Source: Chitinophagaceae bacterium (GTDB taxonomy: Bacteria; Bacteroidota; Bacteroidia; Chitinophagales; Chitinophagaceae). From it: a stretch of DNA of 10,369 nt. The notes under the pieces were generated by a model, which saw only the letters and a list, made by a program, of their open reading frames with translations, made no database searches and was not told the origin of the DNA. Within the stretch, counting starts at the first letter, position 1. Every line of letters begins with the position of its first letter. The position numbers were made by a program, and so were the translations under genes. The DNA is taken from contig DPWF01000347.1 of assembly GCA_003526435.1 (NCBI GenBank), forward strand, positions 20,181 through 30,549. Reading direction: 5' to 3'. Shown here one piece after another: positions 1-7,116 of this stretch.

Positions 1-155
1 ATATCTTTCAACCATTGTTCCAGGTTCTCTTTACTCTCAATGGAACGATCTAACAGATCTTTGAAAAAAGGCTCCAGTAGCTCCCAGGTAGTTACTACAA
101 AATCCTTGGGTACGAACCGTCGTTCCAGCTTTTTAATATCCGCACTTAAAGTCAT
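1..155 (-). CDS. M3-family oligoendopeptidase, N-terminal fragment (cut by window start)
   Basis: Only the first 51 codons are present; the gene runs out of the left edge. The ATG is at 155-153. The visible protein begins MTLSADIKKLERRFVPKDF and continues with a 'TTWELLEPFFKDLLDR' segment, then 'SIESKENLEQWLKD'. This matches the helical N-terminus of Bacteroidota M3 oligoendopeptidases (PepF/thimet-like zinc metallopeptidases), which usually open with a 'xRxFLPxDFxVTxWExLxPYFxxLLxR' pattern. Such enzymes cleave short peptides in the cytoplasm, and full-length members are about 560-600 residues. The HExxH zinc motif lies outside the window, so activity cannot be judged. The gene is divergent from mutL, with a candidate promoter box at 176-183. 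The family call rests on recall of the N-terminal pattern alone. Confidence 0.82.
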   Translation of the reverse strand, partial: MTLSADIKKLERRFVPKDFVVTTWELLEPFFKDLLDRSIESKENLEQWLKD

Positions 156-175
156 ATACGTTGATTTTTACAGGG

Positions 176-183
176 CAAAAGTA
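176..183 (-). promoter_or_regulatory. Candidate -7 box of the M3 peptidase gene
   Basis: On the minus strand this reads TACTTTTG, a perfect match to the Bacteroidota sigma-ABfr -7 consensus TAnnTTTG. It lies 20 nt upstream of the peptidase ATG. No convincing -33 TTTG is seen at the expected distance, so the call rests on the -7 box and its position. Confidence 0.45.
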
Positions 184-244
184 CCTGCAAAACTTTTTGA
201 AAGCATTAAAACTTTCCAAAAGTTCAGTGCAGGGCCATTTATCG

Positions 245-270
245 TATTTTTGCAGACTCAACGAAAGGAG
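245..270 (+). promoter_or_regulatory. mutL -7 box and Shine-Dalgarno
   Basis: TATTTTTG at 245-252 fits the Bacteroidota -7 consensus TAnnTTTG. AAAGGAG at 264-270 is a strong Shine-Dalgarno 5 nt before the GTG at 276 and fixes that start. Strong Shine-Dalgarno sites are not the rule in Bacteroidota, so this one stands out. The -33 element is not clear. If the box is real, transcription would begin close to the Shine-Dalgarno, giving a very short leader. Confidence 0.45.
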
Positions 271-275
271 TTTTT

Positions 276-2126
276 GTGAACGATATCATACAATTATTAC
301 CTGATAATATTGCCAACCAGATAGCAGCAGGCGAAGTCATTCAGCGACCTGCCAGCGCTGTTAAGGAATTATTGGAAAATGCGGTGGATGCCGGCGCCAC
401 CGAGATTAAATTGATTGTTTCAGATGCAGGCAAGGCGCTGGTTCAGGTAATTGATAACGGTAAAGGCATGAGCGATACCGATGCACGTATGTCTTTTGAA
501 CGCCATGCCACCAGCAAAATCAGACAGATTGAAGATTTGTTTCGTATTAAAACCATGGGCTTTCGCGGAGAAGCACTTGCCTCAGTTGCTGCTGTGGCAC
601 AGGTAGAAATGAAGACCCGAAGAGCTGATGATGAACTGGGTACTTATATTGAAATTGAAAACAGCAAAGTTATAAAACAGGAAGCCTGCTCTTCCCCTGT
701 TGGTACCAGCATCAGCATGAAGAACCTTTTTTTCAATGTACCTGCCAGGCGCAACTTTCTGAAAAGTAATGCGGCTGAACTCAGGCATATCATGGATGAG
801 TTTATTCGTGTGTCGATGGCCTTCCCCGATATTTTCTTTTCGCTTACCAGTAATGGACAGGAAGTATTTCATCTCGAACCAGGTACACTTAAACAAAGAA
901 TCGTTCAGATACTGGGAAATAATTACAATGCCAAATTGGTTCATGTAGCTGAAAAAACCGACTACATGAATATTTATGGTTTTGTGGGTAAACCAGAAAC
1001 AGCCCGCAAGACCAGGGGTGATCAGTATTTTTTTGTGAATAACCGTTTTATCAAAAGTGCCTACCTTAATCATGCAGTGAATACTGCTTTTGATGAGATG
1101 ATTCCAAAAGATAGTTTCCCGGGGTATGTTTTGTTTATTGATCTTGATCCGTCACAGGTAGATATTAATGTACATCCTACCAAACAGGAAATCAAATTTG
1201 AAGATGAGAAGATCATTTATGCATTTGTGCAGGCCGCTGTAAAACATGCCCTTGCTCAATTCAGCATTGCACCTTCATTAGATTTTACACTGAATGCCGA
1301 CATACAGGGTCTCGACGCAGTTTCAAAACCTTTTACTACCGATAAAAAAGATGCGGTTGCCTCTTCCAGCTTATACCAGACTTTCACGCAAAAAAATCAG
1401 GCTCATTTTATTGAGCGGGAAAATAAAGGTGAGCTAAAGCATTGGAAAAGTTTTTTTGAATCACAGCAAGAAGAAGCTGTTTCTTCCATACCAACTGATC
1501 AAAACACAGGTTCACTATTGCATACCCCAGTGGCGCGCATACAATCGATACAGGTGTTACCCGATACCACTTTACTGCAACTTCATAATACCTATATCAT
1601 TGCATCAACCAACAGTGGTTTTATCCTGGTGCATCAACAACTTGCACATGAAAGAATACTCTATGACAAATACAGTGTGGCGGCACATGGTCAGCAAATG
1701 CCCACACAAAAAAGTCTCTTTCCGGTAACACTGGAATTGCCTGCTGCAGATGCAGCCTTACTGGCCGACCTTTTGCCCGACCTTAGCAGCATTGGCTATC
1801 AGGTTGATCCTTTTGGTAATAATAGTTTTGTAATACAGGGTATTCCTGCAGATGTAATAGCAGGTAATGAAAAACATGCCATTGAATTACTCATTGAGCA
1901 ATTCAAACATTTCAGTACCGATATCAAATTCAGTAAAAGAGAAAAGCTGGTTCGTTGTATGGCCCGCCAGCAGGCTATTAAAGCAGGACAAACACTTTCT
2001 CAAAAAGAAATGCTGGTATTGGTAGAAGAACTATTTGCCTGTACAAGTCCGAATGTAACGCCAACCGGCTCTCCTACTTATCTTGAATTCAAGGAAGATT
2101 ATCTGGACCGCATGTTTGGGAAATAA
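276..2126 (+). CDS. mutL: DNA mismatch repair protein MutL
   Basis: 616 residues, the usual length for MutL, the ATPase that links MutS mismatch recognition to strand removal. The N-terminal GHKL ATPase is intact: AAGEVIQRPASAVKELLENA at about 17-36, with E31 equivalent to catalytic E29 and N35 to N33 of E. coli MutL. It is followed by DNGKGM (60-65), RHATSKI (76-82) and GFRGEALASV (95-104). The transducer domain ends near 330 (VDINVHPTKQEIKFED at 295-310). A variable linker (about 335-420) leads to the C-terminal dimerisation domain. There the endonuclease motif DQHA(X)2E(X)4E reads HQQLAHERILYD (453-464), so both the Asp and the His are replaced. The CPHGRP-type motif is also absent (PNVTPTGSPT, 592-601). 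The start is GTG, chosen because AAAGGAG precedes it by 5 nt and the protein begins at the family N-terminus. The stop is 2 bp from that of the convergent PH-domain gene. Confidence 0.98.
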   Translation: MNDIIQLLPDNIANQIAAGEVIQRPASAVKELLENAVDAGATEIKLIVSDAGKALVQVIDNGKGMSDTDARMSFERHATSKIRQIEDLFRIKTMGFRGEALASVAAVAQVEMKTRRADDELGTYIEIENSKVIKQEACSSPVGTSISMKNLFFNVPARRNFLKSNAAELRHIMDEFIRVSMAFPDIFFSLTSNGQEVFHLEPGTLKQRIVQILGNNYNAKLVHVAEKTDYMNIYGFVGKPETARKTRGDQYFFVNNRFIKSAYLNHAVNTAFDEMIPKDSFPGYVLFIDLDPSQVDINVHPTKQEIKFEDEKIIYAFVQAAVKHALAQFSIAPSLDFTLNADIQGLDAVSKPFTTDKKDAVASSSLYQTFTQKNQAHFIERENKGELKHWKSFFESQQEEAVSSIPTDQNTGSLLHTPVARIQSIQVLPDTTLLQLHNTYIIASTNSGFILVHQQLAHERILYDKYSVAAHGQQMPTQKSLFPVTLELPAADAALLADLLPDLSSIGYQVDPFGNNSFVIQGIPADVIAGNEKHAIELLIEQFKHFSTDIKFSKREKLVRCMARQQAIKAGQTLSQKEMLVLVEELFACTSPNVTPTGSPTYLEFKEDYLDRMFGK

Positions 2127-2128
2127 AA

Positions 2129-3604
2129 TTACATCCAGTTTTCCTGTGTTGATTCTATCCTGAATAAAGCATAATTACTTATGGCTAACGCCTGCTCATG
2201 TGTTATATAGGGTATTTGAAATTGTCCTCCCGCCGTATGCAGTGATAATGTTGCCAATCCCTTTTTTCGCTGGTAAATAGATTGCCTGATCTGTATATAC
2301 TGTATATTCTTCCAGTTCAAAATAGCTTCTGTCCTGCCCCATGTACTCTCATATTGTTGTAATCCTTCAGGTGTTGTCCAGAAGCAGAAATTACGGCAAT
2401 ACAATAACTGCAGACCCAGGCTATATGGCAACCAGATAAACACCAGCAATGCATACCATTGCCATACCAACGCCAGGCATCCCGCCACAACAATCAAAAC
2501 AGGAAGGGTAATAAATAGTGTTTTCCGATAAGCATAGGAGCGATGTATTTTTTGTGTGGCTGCTCCCGTTTCAGAGGGTAATACAGGTTGATATACAGGA
2601 ACGATTTGTCTGATCTGTCCGGTATCTGTGATGGGTAACTCAATCAATACTTTTTTCTTTGTTTCATCTGTACCCGACACTTTCAGGTTTAGCAATGCAA
2701 GACCAATCAGCCTGCGTATAAAATTACTTCGCCACCTGATCATCTGTATCCTTTTAAAAGGAATCATTTTTTGTTTTACCTGCAACAAACCCCATCTGAT
2801 ATAATACCCCTTTCGGTCCATTCGCACTGTATAATTATAAAAACGAAGGAACATGCGGATACAGGAAATGATAATTGTTATTACAGTTACTATAACAAAC
2901 AAAGTAGTCAGCAATTGCCAGGTATACTTCATGGTTTCTCCATAAGAGACCAGCTCATTTAAAAAAGGTGTATTCCCCAGTATTGGTTTTACATCTTCAT
3001 ATCTGCCAATAAGAAAGACGAGTACAACGGCAATCGTTTCAATATGGTTCGCAGAGAGGCTGAGCTTTAAAAGTCCCGGCAAGTCTAACCGACTTATCAG
3101 TTTTGCTACAGGTTTTGCTTCAGCTTCTGTTACCGTTTTACTTTCATCTACACGATTCAGTATTAATGTTCGTAAGGCTACAGCATCGGAGCTGGGTATG
3201 GCATAAATAGTTACTTCTGCTCCCTCTTTCCCGGCAGTATCAATAATAAGTTTATGTGTAAGTGTAACCGAATGCAAAAAACTTTGTTCAAGGTGTACGG
3301 CCTGAATTCTTTCAAGAGGAACAGTAATAGCCGTTTTGTAAAAGAACCCTTTTCTTACCACCAGTTGGCCATCTTTAATACTAAACCTGAAATAGAGATA
3401 ATCCAGTACAGTGCGTATCAATACAAACAGCAGTATAGAAGCCCCGGCAATTAACCATTTCAACCCGACGTTCCCTTTCTTTCCTCCTAAAAGCAACCCA
3501 ATCAATGCGGGCCATATTACAGTAATAACTGTACGAAAAATTTTAAAAAACATCATCACCAATGCCAGCGGTGATTGTCGCTGTGGTGTTTCAAATGTTT
3601 TCAT
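2129..3604 (-). CDS. Membrane protein with three bacterial PH (bPH2/DUF304) domains, YdbT-like
   Basis: 491 residues, close in size to Bacillus YdbT. Three copies of the bPH2 (DUF304) pattern alternate with membrane segments. Domain 1 is at about 70-150 (YFRFSIKDGQLVVRKGFFYK, then VPLERIQAVHLEQS). Domain 2 is at about 256-335 (YNYTVRMDRKGYYIRWGLL, then IPFKRIQMIRW and the IRRLIGLALLNL segment). Domain 3 is at about 405-480 (NFCFWTTPEGLQQYESTWG, then LNWKNIQYIQI and KKGLATLSLHTAGG). Hydrophobic stretches lie at about 25-40, 48-68, 188-200, 229-250, 361-380 and 384-402. The biochemical role of this family is not established; envelope or antimicrobial-resistance functions have been suggested for Bacillus homologues. 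The ATG lies inside the end of the upstream PH-domain gene (14-bp overlap), so the two are translationally linked and probably form a complex. It converges on mutL with no room for a terminator. Confidence 0.87.
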   Translation of the reverse strand: MKTFETPQRQSPLALVMMFFKIFRTVITVIWPALIGLLLGGKKGNVGLKWLIAGASILLFVLIRTVLDYLYFRFSIKDGQLVVRKGFFYKTAITVPLERIQAVHLEQSFLHSVTLTHKLIIDTAGKEGAEVTIYAIPSSDAVALRTLILNRVDESKTVTEAEAKPVAKLISRLDLPGLLKLSLSANHIETIAVVLVFLIGRYEDVKPILGNTPFLNELVSYGETMKYTWQLLTTLFVIVTVITIIISCIRMFLRFYNYTVRMDRKGYYIRWGLLQVKQKMIPFKRIQMIRWRSNFIRRLIGLALLNLKVSGTDETKKKVLIELPITDTGQIRQIVPVYQPVLPSETGAATQKIHRSYAYRKTLFITLPVLIVVAGCLALVWQWYALLVFIWLPYSLGLQLLYCRNFCFWTTPEGLQQYESTWGRTEAILNWKNIQYIQIRQSIYQRKKGLATLSLHTAGGQFQIPYITHEQALAISNYALFRIESTQENWM

Positions 3605-4124
3605 CGGTATGTAATGCCTGTATTTGTTGAATGACCAGTTCTTTTAACTGTTCAGCTTCAGTTTGTGGTAAACCTTGTATGGTTATATCTTTTCCTTCCG
3701 AGGCTGCCGTATATAAACTGAGTGTTGCCAGTCCAAATTTTCTTTCTATTGGCCCCATATTTACCACACAGTGTTGTAAACGATTAAAAGGTACCATATG
3801 CAGATTTTGGAATATCCATCCTGTTTTATACAGAATATCTTTTTCCCTGACTGCGTATTGTTTTCGTTTAAATGAACCTGTACCAATGATTACAGTAGCT
3901 ATTAAAAGCAATAAGTAAATACCTGTTGCAATTGAAATAGCCATTGGGTTCTGCAGTTTTTTACTCAGCACAAAAATGGTTACAAGAACTCCTAATACAA
4001 CAAGAAAGAAGAGGAACCAACTAATCCTTAATACTTTCAGGTAATCAGGATGAATGGGTTTGAAGGGTATAGTCTGAACTTCCGGTAAACCCTCTGTATG
4101 TATAGGCTGGTTAGAGAACGACAT
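3591..4124 (-). CDS. Small membrane protein with one bacterial PH (bPH2/DUF304) domain, YdbS-like
   Basis: 177 residues. There are two membrane helices (about 33-54 and 62-82) and then one bPH2 domain (about 88-172). Its hallmarks are YAVREKDILYKTGWIF, VPFNRLQHCVVNMGPIERKF and GLATLSLYTAAS, with the terminal helix TEAEQLKELVIQQI. This is the layout of Bacillus YdbS, and like YdbS it directly precedes the larger three-domain partner. The reading frame ends GAT-GAA-AAC-ATT-TGA, and the partner's ATG lies within it, which argues for coupled translation. The start codon at 4124-4122 sits in one arm of a 37-bp palindrome. A TTG-N20-TATTTTTA promoter-like arrangement ends 3 nt before the ATG, so the message could be leaderless (inference). 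No specific substrate can be read from the sequence. Confidence 0.86.
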   Translation of the reverse strand: MSFSNQPIHTEGLPEVQTIPFKPIHPDYLKVLRISWFLFFLVVLGVLVTIFVLSKKLQNPMAISIATGIYLLLLIATVIIGTGSFKRKQYAVREKDILYKTGWIFQNLHMVPFNRLQHCVVNMGPIERKFGLATLSLYTAASEGKDITIQGLPQTEAEQLKELVIQQIQALHTDENI

Positions 4125-4155
4125 ATTTAAAAATACGCTATTTCTAAATATGTCG
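4119..4155. repeat. Near-perfect 37-bp palindrome over the YdbS-like start codon
   Basis: The outer arms CGACATATTTA (4119-4129) and TAAATATGTCG (4145-4155) are perfectly complementary over 11 bp. After one mismatch (A4130/C4144), the inner arms AAATA (4131-4135) and TATTT (4139-4143) also pair, leaving a 3-nt loop CGC. That is 16 of 17 pairs around position 4137. The minus-strand ATG (4124-4122) lies in the outer arm. There is no T-tract after it in either direction, so it is not a standard terminator. It could be an operator or an RNA hairpin that hides the start codon. Confidence 0.9.
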
Positions 4156-4158
4156 CAA
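4128..4158 (-). promoter_or_regulatory. Possible promoter of the PH-domain gene pair, inside the palindrome
   Basis: On the minus strand, TTG (4158-4156) is followed after 20 nt by TATTTTTA (4135-4128). This matches the Bacteroidota -33/-7 layout except for the last base of TAnnTTTG. It would place the transcription start at or next to the ATG at 4124, giving a leaderless message with the whole promoter buried in the palindrome. AT-rich DNA makes chance matches likely. Confidence 0.3.
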
Positions 4159-4211
4159 TAAAGAACAAATCCTTACCAAATCAGAGAAGTATCAATCAAA
4201 CGATATATGAT

Positions 4212-5345
4212 TTAAATTCTTTCCGCTGCTCTCAACCATCTTTCGGGGATATCATTATTGGAGGCAATATGGTAGTCGCGATAACTACAAGCTACATATT
4301 TACCATCGTGCAACTGCATCCACCAGCGACCGGTTTTTTTGCTTTGGAGAAAAACCGTCTCTACTTCTGCAAAAGCCATGGTAAATTCATTGAACGAATT
4401 TCGATCTTCAAGCGATGCTTCCTGCTTCCCCTTCTGAATACCATCCATGATGTACCAGATCATATGAGATATCTGTTTGGCAGTTAATGCATGTACATCC
4501 TGTTGTGGAACATATCCATAAATACCAATGGTTGAACAGGTACTGCTCATACCGGCATATTGCAGAAGCGTACAGGCTTCTTCTCCATTGAATCCATTGG
4601 GCGTAATATGATTGGCAGGGGCATGTGCATTCTGTATAGCTGCTATATCGAAACTGAATAATTCACTGTTTCGGATAGCAGGTTCCATTTCGCTGATGTC
4701 TTCTTTTACTTTCCCTACACGGTAACAATCGAAACGCAATTTATCAATGGTTTCCAGCATTTGCGGATGCATGAAATAACTTTGAAAACCAATGTGATTA
4801 TAATGCTTCAGGTGATTGGGCATTCCGGTAAACATGTCTACAAGGAAATTATCAGCCGGCAATACACTATCCATATCCATATCAATCCTTGCATCTACAC
4901 AAACAACATCAATAATTTTTCCATCGATGGTATGTGCCTGGTATTGAGCTGTGGTTACATCATGTGAACCGCCGAGAATCAATACTTTTTTTCCCAGTAA
5001 CAATAATTCATGCACCACCATTCTCAATGCTGCATAACTATCCTGCATGCTGGCCCCGCATTTAACATTCCCCAAATCGGCCACAGCCACTTCTGTATGC
5101 CAATGATATAATTTATAAAATTCTGAACGAACAGCATCCGGACCATCGGTATGAACAAACTGGATACCTCCGCCACGCGTTTCTCCACAACCTACCAGCA
5201 CAAGGTCTGCATGGTCAATATCCGGGAACACTTCATCATATACGGCAATATGTTTTCCTAACTGCGTATCCTTAAAGCCTTCATCATTTGATAGCTGAGC
5301 AATATTTACCGGTTCCAGGAAATCTGTAATCGTTTGTAGCGACAT
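4212..5345 (-). CDS. Arginase/ureohydrolase-fold protein with a partly lost metal site
   Basis: 377 residues. The arginase-family order of motifs is recognisable. GGSHD (125-129) stands for GGDHS, DARID (151-155) for DAHxD, and SFDIAAI (231-237) for SxDxD. By alignment to arginase, the MnA ligands H128, D151, D155 and D233 are kept. The two ligands that serve only MnB are changed, His to R153 and Asp to A235. The conserved 'ITPNGFNGEEA' stretch (247-257) resembles the region after the third motif in Bacteroidota formimidoylglutamase-like proteins. The C-terminal part (about 320-377, with GRWWMQLHDGKY) is an extension not typical of arginase. Catalysis of arginine, agmatine or formimidoylglutamate hydrolysis is therefore doubtful. 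The protein may bind one metal, bind ligand only, or act on another substrate. It lies 92 bp downstream of the response regulator on the same strand and could be read from that operon. The ATG at 5345-5343 is the natural start. Confidence 0.78.
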   Translation of the reverse strand: MSLQTITDFLEPVNIAQLSNDEGFKDTQLGKHIAVYDEVFPDIDHADLVLVGCGETRGGGIQFVHTDGPDAVRSEFYKLYHWHTEVAVADLGNVKCGASMQDSYAALRMVVHELLLLGKKVLILGGSHDVTTAQYQAHTIDGKIIDVVCVDARIDMDMDSVLPADNFLVDMFTGMPNHLKHYNHIGFQSYFMHPQMLETIDKLRFDCYRVGKVKEDISEMEPAIRNSELFSFDIAAIQNAHAPANHITPNGFNGEEACTLLQYAGMSSTCSTIGIYGYVPQQDVHALTAKQISHMIWYIMDGIQKGKQEASLEDRNSFNEFTMAFAEVETVFLQSKKTGRWWMQLHDGKYVACSYRDYHIASNNDIPERWLRAAERI

Positions 5346-5353
5346 GCGTAGTT

Positions 5354-5387
5354 TTTTCAGAGCAATAACGTTAATTGCGACTGAAAA
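5354..5387. repeat. Interrupted inverted repeat before the arginase-like gene
   Basis: TTTTCAG (5354-5360) pairs with CTGAAAA (5381-5387). Inside these, GCAA (5362-5365) pairs with TTGC (5375-5378) around the palindrome TAACGTTA (5366-5373). Small bulges lie between the arms (A5361, A5374, GA5379-5380). It sits 9 nt upstream of the arginase-like ATG. There is no downstream T-tract on the minus strand, so it is more likely an operator or leader hairpin than a terminator. Confidence 0.6.
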
Positions 5388-5437
5388 TTGTGTTGGCTAA
5401 AGTCAGAAAGACCGGAAGTCGGGAAGTATGGAAATAC

Positions 5438-6142
5438 CTAGTCGGTATATTTGTAACCTACCCCCCTTACTGAATGAAAATAGCGGGGATTACGACTGTC
5501 TTCTTCAAAATATTTTCTGAAACTCAGGATAAAATTATCAATGGTTCTCGTAGTTGGATACACATTATAACCCCAAACCACCTGCAGAATTTTTTCGCGG
5601 GTTACTACATCACCTTTATTCTCAATGAGCAATTTAAGTAACATGGCTTCTTTCTTACTCAATTCTATATGTTGTCCGTTCCAGCTAATAGCATCCTGCG
5701 CCTTGAAATCAATTTTATTCTCGCCAAATTCATAACTGTCTCCTATGGTTTCTTTTTCCAGCATTTTCTTGTTCTTCTCAATCAGTTTTTCTACACGTAA
5801 TAACAGTTCTTCCAGGTTAAATGGCTTGGTCAGGTAATCATCAGCCCCTTTTTTAAGTCCAAGCACACGATCGGTACTGCTGTTCTTTGCACTTAAAATG
5901 AGAATAGGCACTTCATTATTATTCACGCGGATGCTTTCTGTTACAGCAATTCCGTCCACTTCAGGCAGCATGATATCCAGTACAATAAGATCAAAATATT
6001 CGTTGGCTACTTTTTTCAGTGCTTCGGTACCATTAAAAGCTGAGCTTACCTCATAACCCTCCATTTCGAGATTGAGCTTTAACGCCTCATGAAGATTCTC
6101 TTCGTCTTCTACCAGTAGTATGGTTGCCTTGGGATTTGTCAT
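5438..6142 (-). CDS. OmpR/PhoB-family response regulator
   Basis: 234 residues, the normal length for this class. The receiver domain (about 6-120) has the acidic pair E12/D13, the phospho-acceptor D56 in LIVLDIMLP, S84 in LILSAKN and K106 in YLTKPF, so it should be phosphorylated normally. The C-terminal winged helix (about 138-233) shows the usual LSKKEAMLLKLLIENKGDVV, VWGYNVYPTTRTIDNFILSF and HSVRGVGYKY stretches, so it is a DNA-binding transcription factor. Its ATG overlaps the stop of the kinase gene as ATGA (6139-6142), so the two form a cognate pair made together. Target genes cannot be read from the window. I see no basis for assigning it to a named regulator such as RprY. Confidence 0.96.
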   Translation of the reverse strand: MTNPKATILLVEDEENLHEALKLNLEMEGYEVSSAFNGTEALKKVANEYFDLIVLDIMLPEVDGIAVTESIRVNNNEVPILILSAKNSSTDRVLGLKKGADDYLTKPFNLEELLLRVEKLIEKNKKMLEKETIGDSYEFGENKIDFKAQDAISWNGQHIELSKKEAMLLKLLIENKGDVVTREKILQVVWGYNVYPTTRTIDNFILSFRKYFEEDSRNPRYFHSVRGVGYKYTD

Positions 6143-7116
6143 ACCTGTTCTAATGTGACCACAAAATTACTACCCTGTGGCTGATTATCTGTCACAGAAA
6201 TGTAGCCATTATGGCTTTTTACGATCCGACTACAGAGGTAAAGCCCCAAACCGGTGCCTTTTGCGCTGCGTGTATTTTCATTTCCAACCCTATAAAATTT
6301 ATCAAAAATTTTTCTTTTCTCTTCTTCTGCTATGCCAATACCTTCATCAGTAACAATTAGCTCCAGTTTTTTCCCCTCCGACCGCAACCCGATTTTAATA
6401 AGGCTTTCTTTGGGTGAATATTTCATGGCGTTTTCCAGCAGGTTATTCACCAGCATTTGTAACAACAGTTGTTCGCCGTTGAGGTAAAGACCTTCTGTTA
6501 TATTTTCCGCTACTGTTCTTTGAGGAAACCGGTTTCTGAAATCGTCAATACAGCCTTCCACAAGATCCGAGAAATTGATTTCTTCTTTATTTGTTGCATA
6601 AGCTCCCGCTTCCAATTGCGCCGCCAATAAAATGTTATTGCACAACATATTCAGCCGGTTGGCTTCCTGGAGAGTGTTGGCAATTAATTTTTGCTGCTTT
6701 TCTTCTTCCAGTTTTCTTTTTTGCAGGGTTTCAAGATTTAGTCTTGTAATGGCTATCGGCGTCTTTAACTCGTGTGTTACAGCCATCATGAAATTCTGTT
6801 GCTGCTGCGATAACAGTAACTGCCGGCGCGTGGCTCTGAAAACAAATACGGCTCCCACCAGTATCAATGCAAGAAATGTAACGCCCTCTCCGATGTACTG
6901 AGCGGTTTTTCGTTTTTTGGCCGTTTCTATCTGTGTAACTTTTTCGAAATATTGAGGATCGTCTTTTACAAGTTCCAGTAAACGGACGTTGGTAATATTA
7001 CTGTTCTGTTTTTCAAGCGCAATAAACCACCAGATTAATGCAGCAACTATGTATGACAGTAGTATCCAGTAAACTACTGTTACAACAGTAAGCTTTTTAC
7101 TGGTTTTCAAATTCAT
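6139..7116 (-). CDS. Sensor histidine kinase (HisKA-HATPase)
   Basis: 325 residues. Two membrane helices (about 12-34 and 78-95) flank a short external segment of about 40 residues with no recognisable sensor fold. No HAMP domain is evident: TM2 is followed by a glutamine-rich stretch (RRQLLLSQQQQNF) and then directly by the H-box HELKTP with phospho-acceptor H115. The N-box is NNLLENAMKYS (224-234), the G1 box DEGIGI (257-262), the F-box FDKFYRVG (271-278) and the G2 box GTGLGL (287-292). All are intact, so an active autokinase is expected. With so little outside the membrane, the signal may be sensed within the membrane or through a partner. GldH, which is co-translated through a 4-bp overlap (7113-7116), is an obvious candidate partner (inference). 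It is followed by the regulator gene, also with an ATGA overlap. Confidence 0.95.
   Translation of the reverse strand: MNLKTSKKLTVVTVVYWILLSYIVAALIWWFIALEKQNSNITNVRLLELVKDDPQYFEKVTQIETAKKRKTAQYIGEGVTFLALILVGAVFVFRATRRQLLLSQQQQNFMMAVTHELKTPIAITRLNLETLQKRKLEEEKQQKLIANTLQEANRLNMLCNNILLAAQLEAGAYATNKEEINFSDLVEGCIDDFRNRFPQRTVAENITEGLYLNGEQLLLQMLVNNLLENAMKYSPKESLIKIGLRSEGKKLELIVTDEGIGIAEEEKRKIFDKFYRVGNENTRSAKGTGLGLYLCSRIVKSHNGYISVTDNQPQGSNFVVTLEQV

Noticed and set aside
40..279. 79-codon plus-strand open frame at the left edge
   Set aside because: It runs antisense to the peptidase N-terminus and through the divergent promoter region, and no protein family is seen in it.
582..1073. 163-codon open frame on the minus strand inside mutL
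   Set aside because: It lies wholly within the intact mutL frame and its translation shows no domain or family pattern. It is a shadow.
5411..5427. Short direct repeat GGAAGTC/GGGAAGT after the response regulator stop
   Set aside because: It is only two copies of about 6 bp with no symmetry and no link to a promoter or terminator. Chance is enough.
5438..7116. Assignment of the two-component pair to RprX/RprY
   Set aside because: The kinase is much shorter than RprX as I recall it and the receiver sequence does not look like RprY, so only the family-level call is kept.
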